NCBI GenBank assembly: GCA_031292485.1
Contig: JARLHA010000067.1
Span: 1-62,503 of the forward strand
Length of the DNA: 62,503 nt
Source of the DNA: Mucilaginibacter sp.
GTDB taxonomy: Bacteria > Bacteroidota > Bacteroidia > Sphingobacteriales > Sphingobacteriaceae
Reading direction: 5' to 3'
The notes below the pieces were generated by a model. It was not told where the DNA came from. It saw nothing but the letters and a program-made list of their open reading frames with translations, and did no database searches. Position numbers and translations under genes: made by a program. Below are positions 23,217 through 32,277 of the stretch, piece by piece. Each line of letters opens with the position of its first letter. The first letter of the stretch is position 1.

Positions 23217-24479
23217 ATGAGGAAACCTTATATCCTATTGTTCCTTTTATCGATCACTGCGAAGTGCTTCGCACAATCCCCCTATACCGATTCCATCTAC
23301 CAGCCCGAAATAAAAAGCGTTGAGTTTTACAACACCAAAAAGCAGGCTTCATTTCCGCTCATCACTTTAGGCTCCGGCGAAAAGGTAATGCTGGCATTTG
23401 ATAACCTGAATGGCGGCAGCCAGGAGTATTATTATACCATTGAACATTGCGATGCCCTATGGAACTCTTCAAATATTTCAACCACCGAATATCTTCAGGC
23501 TTATTCAGACGATAAGATCATCAACTATACTTATTCTTTGGGCACTTTTCGAAAATATACCCATTACGAACTTACACTCCCGAATGAGAATATTGCCCCC
23601 AAAATACCCGGTAATTATATTTTAAAGGTTTATGAAGACGGCGACCAAAACAAACTGGTTTTAACCCGCCGGCTGTATGTGCTGAACTCCAAAATTGGCA
23701 TCAGTGCAGAAATGATACCTTCGGTGGATAATTCAACCAGGTCAACCAACCAAAAGATAAATTTCACGCTTAACTACGGCAACCTGCCTGTTCAAAACCC
23801 GGCAACCAACCTGCGGACGCTCATCATACAAAACAACCGCCCCGAAACCGGCATGTTAAATACACAGCCCACCTATATCCGCGGCACTCAATTAATTTTT
23901 AACGATGTAAACCGGAATGATTTCCCGGGCGGAAATGAATTCAGGCATTTTGATACGCGTACCTTAAAATTAAACTCCGAACGGGTGCTCCGTATGATGC
24001 ATGATACCGCCAATACCATTATCATGCTGACAGACGCCGACCAGGGGCAACAAGCCAACTACAGCTTCCAGTATGATTTGAATGGCAGTTTTTACGTCCT
24101 TAACCAGGACGGCACCGATCCGCGCACCGATGCTGATTATACCCATATCTATTTTACGTTAAGCACCCAAAAGTCGCCAATGGACGGTTCGCCATACCTG
24201 GTTGGCCGTTTTAACGATTTTAAGCTGGACGAAAACAGCAAAATGCACTATGATGCCAACACCGGCAAATTCGCTATCGTCCTGCACTTAAAACAGGGCG
24301 TTTATGATTATACCTATGTTTGGGTTGATAAAGCAAGCGGCAAAGCGGATGATACCGCATTGGAAGGCAGCTATTTTGAAACGGAAAATGACTATCAAAT
24401 ATTGGTGTATTACCGCCCCCCCGGCGCCCGCTGGGAAGAACTGATCGGCTACAGGCTGCTAAATACCGCAAAAAAATAA
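23217..24479 (+). CDS. Type IX secretion plug-domain protein (formerly DUF5103)
   Basis: The 420-residue protein has a signal peptide (MRKPYILLFLLSITAKCFAQ). The N-terminal part holds 'IKSVEFYNTKKQASFPLITL' and 'GGSQEYYYTIEHCDALW', the conserved first strands of the DUF5103/T9SS plug family. A long beta-rich region includes 'RHFDTRTLKLNSERVLRM' and 'LVGRFNDFKLDENSKM'. It ends 'ILVYYRPPGARWEELIGY'. Members act as the periplasmic plug that closes the SprA translocon when no PorV shuttle is bound. No other T9SS gene is present in this window. The tamB-tamL unit follows 161 bp downstream. Confidence 0.9.
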   Translation: MRKPYILLFLLSITAKCFAQSPYTDSIYQPEIKSVEFYNTKKQASFPLITLGSGEKVMLAFDNLNGGSQEYYYTIEHCDALWNSSNISTTEYLQAYSDDKIINYTYSLGTFRKYTHYELTLPNENIAPKIPGNYILKVYEDGDQNKLVLTRRLYVLNSKIGISAEMIPSVDNSTRSTNQKINFTLNYGNLPVQNPATNLRTLIIQNNRPETGMLNTQPTYIRGTQLIFNDVNRNDFPGGNEFRHFDTRTLKLNSERVLRMMHDTANTIIMLTDADQGQQANYSFQYDLNGSFYVLNQDGTDPRTDADYTHIYFTLSTQKSPMDGSPYLVGRFNDFKLDENSKMHYDANTGKFAIVLHLKQGVYDYTYVWVDKASGKADDTALEGSYFETENDYQILVYYRPPGARWEELIGYRLLNTAKK

Positions 24480-24640
24480 TCAGAGGATTGTATGACCTGC
24501 CGGTGACACAAACCAAAATCCGAAAAATGCCGGTGCAGACAAGCGAATATTTTCAAAAATCCCGCCTCCACTAAAACATTTAGCCCCTATATTTCATTAT
24601 ATTTAAAAGTGATACATAAATATTTGAAATACTTATACCC

Positions 24641-27600
24641 TTGGCACGATTTGGACGCATAGCCCTCAAAACAATTCTCTGGATCCTGGGAAGTATCGTC
24701 TTCCTGATACTCCTCATCATCATATTGATCCAGGTGCCATCCATACAAAATTTTGTAAAGGACAAAGCCGTCACCTTTATACAGGGGAAGATCCATACCA
24801 AAGTGAAGATCGGGCATATCACACTCGGTTTCCCGAAGATGCTGGTGCTGGAAGATGTTTATTTTGAAGACCAAAAGAAAGACACTTTAATTGCCGGCGA
24901 CAAGCTAAAGGTAGACATTGATACGTGGGGATTGCTGCATCGTAAAGTTGAGGTAAGTGAAATAGACCTTGACGGCATCACCACCAATATTAACCGCGGA
25001 GCCGATAGTGTTTTCAACTTTCAGTATATCCTTACCGCCTTTGCCGGGGAACAAAAAAAACCGATAAAACCCGCGGATACAACGACCGCCATGAAATTTT
25101 CCGTCGGAAAAATTGTGCTGGATAAGATCAACGTATCCTATAAAGATGTGATTACCGGCAATAACGTCAAATTCATTTTGGGCCATTTTGATACCCGGAT
25201 CAAGGATTTTGATTTGGATAAAATGAAATTCGCGATCCCGAAGATCACCATTTCGGATGTCGACACACGGATCATTCAAACAGCGGTGGAAGAACCAGCT
25301 CCAACGGCGGCGGCGCCTGTTGACACGGCGATTAAACCTATTAATGTGACCTTGAAATTGGGCATCATAGATATCTCGAAAATAAAGGTAGATTACCGCG
25401 GCCCACAGATGGCCACCAATGTAAATCTGGGGAAGTTGCTGGTCGAAATGGATAAGATCGACCTTAAAAATCAAAACGTCGGCATCAAAAGTATTGAGCT
25501 GAGCAATACCCGGGCCTGGTTATCGCTGGCTAAACCACAAAATTTAAAAGCCGTGGCTATAAAAGCCGTGAAGAAATTGGATACGCTGGTCGCTTCGCCG
25601 CAAAAGTCGATAGGCTGGCATACAACAATAAATAAGGTCAGCTTTAGCGATGACAATGTTAAGTTTGACAACGAGGCACAAAAAGCGTTGCCAAAAGGCC
25701 TCGATTTCGGGCATATGGACATCCTTAACATTAACTCAGAAATAGAAAACTTAAGCTATAGCCCCGATTCGGTTTCCGGAAAAGTAAATTCATTTAGCTT
25801 TCGCGAGAAAAGCGGGCTGGTTATCAATAAATTTCATACCACGTTTTTATACGGACCAAAAAGCGCATATCTGAACGATCTTTTGGTAGAAACCCCTCAT
25901 ACACTTTTACAAAAGCAATTGCAGGTAAGTTATCCATCTATAGCGTCGTTAAGCAGTGATCCGGGTAAACTTTTTGTAAATGCCAATTTGGATGGCAGCC
26001 ATTTAGGGCTTAAAGATGTTTTGCTGCTGATGCCGTCCATGGCAACTATGGATCCTTTTAAAAATGCACCAAATGCCGTTTTCAGGATCAATGGCAGGGT
26101 CATCGGCAAGGTAAACAACTTGAGTATCCCAAGCCTCGAGATCAGCGGGCTAAGCAATACCCATATCAAAGCGTCGGCCACCATTACCGGATTGCCGGAT
26201 ATGAATAAAGCCTATTTCAACGTAAACCTGGCCGATTTTAATACCGGAAGCACTGATATTGCCAAACTGGTTTCGCCGGGGATGATACCCGCGTCGGTAA
26301 ACATCCCATCCAACCTTAATCTTAAAGGCACTTTTAAAGGCAGCATGTATAACTTTGCAACAAAGCTGGGCCTGCGCACTACCTATGGCGCACTTGACGT
26401 GGACGCAACAATAAAAAACGGCAATAATAAAACAACGGCATCCTATTCGGCCAATATTAAAGCCAATAACCTGAATGTGGGTGCACTCACCAAGCAAGCC
26501 CAACCCGTTGGCAACATTTCATTAACTGCTAATGTTAAAGGCACCGGCCTCGACCCGAAAAAAGCGGATATACAATTTAGCGGAGATGTGGTACAGGCCT
26601 ATGTAAAGGGCTATAACTACCAACATCTGGCGCTCTCGGGCACGGCGCATAGCGGCAGTTATACGGTTAATGCCCGCATGAAGGATCCGAATATTAACTT
26701 TTCATTGGACGGAAAGGCTGATATGAATAAAAAATATCCTTCGGTAAATGCCACCCTGATGATCGACAGCATCAACCTGCAAAAGTTAAAATTAACAACG
26801 GGTGAAATGCGCATTCATGGCAAACTGGTTGCCGACGTTCCTACAGCCAATCCTGACTATCTTAACGCCAGTATAAAAATAACCGATCTGCTCATTAACC
26901 AGCCGGGGAAGGCAATCCACCTGGATACCATCAGCCTGGTATCAACTGCCAATGCGGATAGCAGCACCCTAAAACTAAAGGCGCCAATGCTATATGCGCA
27001 TATGGCCGGCAAATATAAATTGACTGAAGTTGGACCGGCATTAGAGGATGTGATCAATAAATATTATAATACCGCGATAGCAAAACCTGTAGCAAATGCC
27101 AAACCTGCCTATTCGCCGCAGCATTTTAACTTTGATGTCCATTTGGTTAAAACCCCGCTTGCCACCGAATTTTTACCGGATCTGAAAACGCTTGACCCTG
27201 TTTTAATCACCGGGCAATTTGACAGCCAAACCGGCAGCCTGGTAGTTAACGGTGCTATGCCCCGGGTGGTTTATGGCACTAACGCCATTAATAACCTGAA
27301 GCTGGCGATCAACACCGGCAATAATGCTTTAAATTACGCCTTAACTGCCGATGAGATCAAATCGGGCTCTTCCATTGATCTTTTATATACCAGCGTTACC
27401 GGCAGTGCACAAAACAACAAGCTAAGCATGAGTCTGCAAGTACGCGATGCGGCAAGAAAAGAACGCTACCGGCTTGCCGGCGTATTCAGCGTTATGCCTG
27501 ACGAATACCAGTTCAGCTTTCTGCAAAACGGGCTGATGCTGGATTATAATAACTGGACGGTAGCTTCGGACAATGCGCTTCAATTTGGCGGAAAAGGTTT

Positions 27601-29776
27601 GCTGGCAAAAGATTTTGCCATATCCAACGGCGGACAGGTATTAAGCGTTAACAGCGATTCGCAAACGATGAATGCGCCGCTCACCGTAAACTTTAAGAAT
27701 TTTAAAATTGAAACCCTGACCCGCGCAGCCGAGCAGGATTCGCTACAGGTTGGCGGCGTGTTGGACGGCAATGTACACCTGGCCAACCTGCAAAAATCGA
27801 TGACTTTCACTTCTGATTTAAATATCAGGGATTTTAATTTCAAGGAGAATACTGTTGGCAATATTGCCTTAAAAGTTAACAACCAAACCACTGATGCCTA
27901 TGCGGCAGATATAGCGATCAGCGGCAGGGGCAACCAGGTGAGCATGAAAGGCCTGTACTATACCAACCCTGCCGGAAAGATTGACTTCGATCTGAACATA
28001 ACCAGCCTGAATATGAAAGGTATTGAAGGTTTTAGCTTTGGCAGCCTGCGCAATGCGAGCGGCACTATTAGCGGTGACCTGAAGATTGGCGGCACCACAA
28101 GCGCGCCGGAGGTGCGGGGCAATGTGAACTTTAACAAAGCAGGCTTCAATGTAGCTATGCTGAACTCCTACTTCACGATGCCAAATGAAAGCCTCACTTT
28201 TAATAACGACGGCATCCTGTTTAATGATTTTACCCTGGTTGATTCACTTGGTAATAAAGCGGTGGTTGCTGGTACCCTTTACACTAAAAACTATTCAGAT
28301 TATAGCTTCGGGCTGGATATTACGGCGAATAATTTCAGGGTAATCAATTCAACGCAAGAAAACAACAGACTCTATTACGGCAAGCTGTATGTGGATTCGA
28401 GGATAAAGATCCGGGGCACGATGGTCAAACCGGTAGTCGATGCATCGTTAACAGTTAACGACAAAACTGATATGACCATTGTTTTACCCGAAGAAGATCC
28501 GGGAATCGAGGACCGGAAAGGCGTAGTAGAGGTAATTAATCCGCATGAAACCAAAGAGGATTCCCTGATATTGGCCCGGCAGCTGGATTCGTTAAGAAAA
28601 ACAGAATTGAGGGGCCTTGACGTTTCGGCTACCATAAAAGTAAACAAGGGCGCCAATTTCACTATGGTGGTTGATGAAAGAAACGGCGACATCGTACAGG
28701 TAAAAGGCGATGCGCAGCTGAATATGACGATTGACCCCAGCGGAAAAACAAGCCTTACCGGAACCTATACGGTTGAGCAGGGCTCCTATAATTTATCTTA
28801 TGCAACTGTAAAACGTAAATTTCTGTTCAAAAAAGGAAGTTCGATTACATGGGACGGCGACCCAACACTCGCGAACGTTAATTTAACTGCAACTTATATC
28901 GCCAATGTACCGCCTATCGACCTGGTGAGCGACCAGCTGGGCAGCTCGCAAAATACCGTCCAGTATAAACAAAAGCTGCCTTTTAATGTCAACCTCAGCA
29001 TGAAAAACCAATTGTTAAAGCCAAGTATCAGCTTTGACATCGTATTGCCCGACAGCAGCTATTCTGTGGGGCCGGAGGTAATTTCCACTGTCAATTCGCG
29101 GCTCGACCAGGTAAGACAAGATACCAATGAAATGAACAAACAGGTATTGGGTGTTTTGGTGCTGGGCCATTTTATCGGGGATAACCCATTGCAAAGCCAG
29201 GGCGGAGGAACAACCCTCAGTGGCGCCATAAGGGGCAGCGTCAGCAGCTTGTTATCCGACCAGCTTAATAAACTGGCGGGTAACCTGATCGGCGGCATAC
29301 AGTTAAGTTTCGATCTAACATCCGGTGCCGATTATTCAACCGGGACCGAACAAAACCGGACGGATTTGAACGTGGGCCTGTCTAAACAATTCCTGAATGA
29401 CCGTGTCACTGTAACGGTGGGGAATAATTTTAACCTGGAAGGCCAAAACCAGCCGGGACAAAAAACAACTGATATTGCCGGCAATATATCTGTCAATTAT
29501 AAATTAACAAAAGACGGGCGCTATATGGTGCGCGTTTACCGGCGCGACGAATATATTGTGGTTGAAGGCCAGGTGGTTGAAACAGGCGTCGGCTTTACCA
29601 TCACTTATGATTTCAACAGCCTGAAAGAACTATTTGCTAAAAAAACACGGAAAGAAAAGGCAGCGGAGAAAAAATATAACGAGGACCAGAAAAAGAAGAA
29701 TGAAGCGCAAAAGGCAGCCGACCAAAAAGCAGATTCAACATCTGCTACAAATCAGCCGCCAACAAAATCAAATTAA
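24641..29776 (+). CDS. tamB: TamB-type translocation and assembly module protein
   Basis: The 1711-residue protein has one N-terminal membrane anchor (about 13-32: 'WILGSIVFLILLIIILIQV') and then a very long repetitive beta-rich periplasmic region of the AsmA/TamB type, thought to form a hydrophobic groove between membranes. The C-terminal DUF490/TamB domain is visible from 'LTGTYTVEQGSYNLSY' to the 'GVGFTITYDF' strand. A Lys/Glu/Ala-rich tail of ~60 residues ends the protein. The start is TTG at 24641; no in-frame ATG lies near. The stop is one base before the tamL start, so the two are one unit. It helps build the outer membrane together with TamL. Confidence 0.92.
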   Translation: MARFGRIALKTILWILGSIVFLILLIIILIQVPSIQNFVKDKAVTFIQGKIHTKVKIGHITLGFPKMLVLEDVYFEDQKKDTLIAGDKLKVDIDTWGLLHRKVEVSEIDLDGITTNINRGADSVFNFQYILTAFAGEQKKPIKPADTTTAMKFSVGKIVLDKINVSYKDVITGNNVKFILGHFDTRIKDFDLDKMKFAIPKITISDVDTRIIQTAVEEPAPTAAAPVDTAIKPINVTLKLGIIDISKIKVDYRGPQMATNVNLGKLLVEMDKIDLKNQNVGIKSIELSNTRAWLSLAKPQNLKAVAIKAVKKLDTLVASPQKSIGWHTTINKVSFSDDNVKFDNEAQKALPKGLDFGHMDILNINSEIENLSYSPDSVSGKVNSFSFREKSGLVINKFHTTFLYGPKSAYLNDLLVETPHTLLQKQLQVSYPSIASLSSDPGKLFVNANLDGSHLGLKDVLLLMPSMATMDPFKNAPNAVFRINGRVIGKVNNLSIPSLEISGLSNTHIKASATITGLPDMNKAYFNVNLADFNTGSTDIAKLVSPGMIPASVNIPSNLNLKGTFKGSMYNFATKLGLRTTYGALDVDATIKNGNNKTTASYSANIKANNLNVGALTKQAQPVGNISLTANVKGTGLDPKKADIQFSGDVVQAYVKGYNYQHLALSGTAHSGSYTVNARMKDPNINFSLDGKADMNKKYPSVNATLMIDSINLQKLKLTTGEMRIHGKLVADVPTANPDYLNASIKITDLLINQPGKAIHLDTISLVSTANADSSTLKLKAPMLYAHMAGKYKLTEVGPALEDVINKYYNTAIAKPVANAKPAYSPQHFNFDVHLVKTPLATEFLPDLKTLDPVLITGQFDSQTGSLVVNGAMPRVVYGTNAINNLKLAINTGNNALNYALTADEIKSGSSIDLLYTSVTGSAQNNKLSMSLQVRDAARKERYRLAGVFSVMPDEYQFSFLQNGLMLDYNNWTVASDNALQFGGKGLLAKDFAISNGGQVLSVNSDSQTMNAPLTVNFKNFKIETLTRAAEQDSLQVGGVLDGNVHLANLQKSMTFTSDLNIRDFNFKENTVGNIALKVNNQTTDAYAADIAISGRGNQVSMKGLYYTNPAGKIDFDLNITSLNMKGIEGFSFGSLRNASGTISGDLKIGGTTSAPEVRGNVNFNKAGFNVAMLNSYFTMPNESLTFNNDGILFNDFTLVDSLGNKAVVAGTLYTKNYSDYSFGLDITANNFRVINSTQENNRLYYGKLYVDSRIKIRGTMVKPVVDASLTVNDKTDMTIVLPEEDPGIEDRKGVVEVINPHETKEDSLILARQLDSLRKTELRGLDVSATIKVNKGANFTMVVDERNGDIVQVKGDAQLNMTIDPSGKTSLTGTYTVEQGSYNLSYATVKRKFLFKKGSSITWDGDPTLANVNLTATYIANVPPIDLVSDQLGSSQNTVQYKQKLPFNVNLSMKNQLLKPSISFDIVLPDSSYSVGPEVISTVNSRLDQVRQDTNEMNKQVLGVLVLGHFIGDNPLQSQGGGTTLSGAIRGSVSSLLSDQLNKLAGNLIGGIQLSFDLTSGADYSTGTEQNRTDLNVGLSKQFLNDRVTVTVGNNFNLEGQNQPGQKTTDIAGNISVNYKLTKDGRYMVRVYRRDEYIVVEGQVVETGVGFTITYDFNSLKELFAKKTRKEKAAEKKYNEDQKKKNEAQKAADQKADSTSATNQPPTKSN

Positions 29777-29777
29777 T

Positions 29778-32036
29778 ATGGCAAGGATCAGATACCTGTT
29801 TGTTTTTATAATTATACTTATCAGTGCCTGCAGTACTACAAAATACCTGGCGCCAGGCCAAAAACTGTATAACGGGGGCCAGATAAAAATCACTGACAAA
29901 AACACCAATAAAAGCGAAGCCCATGCCATTACCGAGGAATTAGAGGATCTGCTGCGGCCCAAACCCAATAGCAAAATATTGGGCCTGAGGTTTAAACTTT
30001 ATATGTATGAAAAAAACAAAACCAACAAAAAAAAGGGGTTAAAACATTTCCTGATGACCCACCTGGGCGAGCCACCTGTTTTGTTAAGCGCGGTGGATAT
30101 TGTTAAGAATACCAATATCCTGCAGAACCGCCTGCAAAATGAAGGGTACTTTCTGGCTCAGGTTTCTGGCGACACAATCATCAAAAAGGACCATAAAATT
30201 GCTGAGGTTGTATATTCCATACAAACCGGACTCGTATACCGCTACCATAAAATTACTTTCCCCACCGACAACGATGATTTGGACACCGCAATAACAGGAT
30301 CGGCCAAACAAACTTATTTAAAAGTCGGCGACAAATTCAACCTGGATATTATTAAGAATGAAAGGATAAGAATTGATACCCGTTTAAAAGAAGAAGGTTT
30401 CTTTTATTTCGCGCCCGAGGACCTGATCATGCGTTACGATAGTACCATTGCCGGGCATCAGGTGGATCTGTTTGTAAAAGTAAAAGGCGAAACGCCCGAT
30501 GAAGCACGCTGGATTTACAGCGTAAGAAATATTTACGTTTACCCGGATTACAAATTGAGGGATACGGCGCTGAAAATGGATTCAGCGGTAAAATACCGCT
30601 GGTATAATGTGATCGATCCAAAGAAAACCTTCCGTCCGTTTACCTTTAAAAACAGCGTATTGCTTCACCCCGGCGATATTTACAACCGAACAAAGCACAC
30701 CAATTCATTAAGCCGGTTTATTGAGTTGGGGCCTTTTAAATTTGTAAAAAACAGGTTTGAGGATGTAACGCCCGATTCGGCCAAGCTGGATATTTATTAC
30801 TTTTTAACCCAGCAACGCCGGAAATCATTACAGGCGGATATTGTTGCCCGGCAAACATCGGCAAATTATAATGGTACCCAGCTCGACGTAAATTTCAGAA
30901 ACCGAAATCTATTTAAAGGAGCCGAACTGTTTACCCTGAAATTTTTTGCGAGCCAGGATATACAATTCGGGTCGTATAACAAAGGCTACAATGTTTACCA
31001 ATATGGTGTAGAGCCATCTATATCATGGCCCCGGTTTGTGGGGCCGGTTAATTTTAGTTCGGATAACGCCTATATCCCACGCACCATTTTGTCGGCAGGA
31101 TATACCATTGTTAACCGTTCAAAATTATATTCATTAAATTCGTATAATGCATCTTTCGGGTACCAATGGAAACCAAATGTGCACGTTCAGCACCAGCTCG
31201 ACCTGGAAGATGTTACTTACGTAAACCCCAGGAATGTAAGCCAGAAGTATATCGACAGCATTCATAATACCCATAACCCTACCCTCGCACACGTTATTAA
31301 TGCTCAGTTTACTTTCGGCCCTTCTTACAGCTATACTTGGACCAATACCATGGAAACCAATAAGCAAAACACGCTTTATTATAACGGCAAGGTAAGTTTA
31401 TCAGGGAATATCTATGGTTTGGTTACGGGTGCTGATACACCAAGAAGAGTAAGCAAATTATTGGGTACTACGTTTAACCAGTATGTAAAATTAGAGAACG
31501 AGGTACGGTTTTACCATAGAGCAGGCCTAAACAGCAAAATAGCTGCCCGCTTTATGGTGGATGTGGGCCTGCCTTATGGCAATTCAACCGTGCTACCCTA
31601 CTCGCAGCAATTTTTTATTGGCGGCTCAAACAGTTTGCGTGGCTTCCAGGCACATTCCATTGGCCCGGGTGCGTACATTCTACCGGCGGAAAAGGCAACC
31701 GGAACAGGCTTTTTGCCTGACGAATCAGGAGATATAAAAATTGAAGGCAATATTGAGTATCGCCCCAAATTATTCAGCATCGTTGAAGGCGCGCTGTTTA
31801 TCGATGCCGGAAATATCTGGCTGTTAAACAGTAACAAACTTTTACCCGGCGCTGCCTTTGGAAGAAACTTCCTGGGCCAGATAGCTGCTGATGCGGGCTT
31901 TGGCCTGCGCTTTAATTTAAATGTATTGGTATTACGTACCGATCTGGGATTTCCATTTTTGGAGCCTAACCCCGCCATACCTGTTCATTTTGGACAGCAT
32001 GGCGTATTTAACCTGGGCATTGGCTATCCGTTTTAA
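29778..32036 (+). CDS. tamL: TamL, lipoprotein TamA/BamA-like outer-membrane protein (copy 2)
   Basis: The start at ATG 29778 gives 752 residues with a lipoprotein signal 'FVFIIILISACSTTKYLAPG' (lipid Cys near residue 17). An earlier in-frame start would lie inside tamB. POTRA-like domains cover ~25-370 and the Omp85 barrel the rest, with the lid motif 'GGSNSLRGFQAHSIGPG' and the final strand 'VFNLGIGYPF' ending in Phe. The spacing of one base to tamB indicates translational coupling. In Bacteroidota TamL is the outer-membrane partner of TamB. The related lipoprotein at 15336-17765 has the same layout but no TamB beside it. Confidence 0.93.
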   Translation: MARIRYLFVFIIILISACSTTKYLAPGQKLYNGGQIKITDKNTNKSEAHAITEELEDLLRPKPNSKILGLRFKLYMYEKNKTNKKKGLKHFLMTHLGEPPVLLSAVDIVKNTNILQNRLQNEGYFLAQVSGDTIIKKDHKIAEVVYSIQTGLVYRYHKITFPTDNDDLDTAITGSAKQTYLKVGDKFNLDIIKNERIRIDTRLKEEGFFYFAPEDLIMRYDSTIAGHQVDLFVKVKGETPDEARWIYSVRNIYVYPDYKLRDTALKMDSAVKYRWYNVIDPKKTFRPFTFKNSVLLHPGDIYNRTKHTNSLSRFIELGPFKFVKNRFEDVTPDSAKLDIYYFLTQQRRKSLQADIVARQTSANYNGTQLDVNFRNRNLFKGAELFTLKFFASQDIQFGSYNKGYNVYQYGVEPSISWPRFVGPVNFSSDNAYIPRTILSAGYTIVNRSKLYSLNSYNASFGYQWKPNVHVQHQLDLEDVTYVNPRNVSQKYIDSIHNTHNPTLAHVINAQFTFGPSYSYTWTNTMETNKQNTLYYNGKVSLSGNIYGLVTGADTPRRVSKLLGTTFNQYVKLENEVRFYHRAGLNSKIAARFMVDVGLPYGNSTVLPYSQQFFIGGSNSLRGFQAHSIGPGAYILPAEKATGTGFLPDESGDIKIEGNIEYRPKLFSIVEGALFIDAGNIWLLNSNKLLPGAAFGRNFLGQIAADAGFGLRFNLNVLVLRTDLGFPFLEPNPAIPVHFGQHGVFNLGIGYPF

Positions 32037-32277
32037 ATCTGAATGGCAGCCATTTTACAGGCGCCTTGTTTTTAATTGAGCTTCGTGGTTTTACCTTACG
32101 TTTCTATCATATTTGTCCTATTCTTATTTTACATCTTGCTAACTTTGCCTTTTTTAAATAAGGCAAGTTGTGTTTTCGGCATTTAGTATTATCTTTATTA
32201 ACAGCATGCCGCATCCTTTAAAGGGGGGCGTTTCACGCTGATAGCTTCATCACATTCAATACAAAATCTATTTTTAA
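32037..32277. other. Intergenic region before the PAS sensor gene
   Basis: No gene or clear hairpin. TATCTTTA near 32189-32196 is a one-mismatch -7 box for the GTG-started gene at 32278. Confidence 0.35.
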
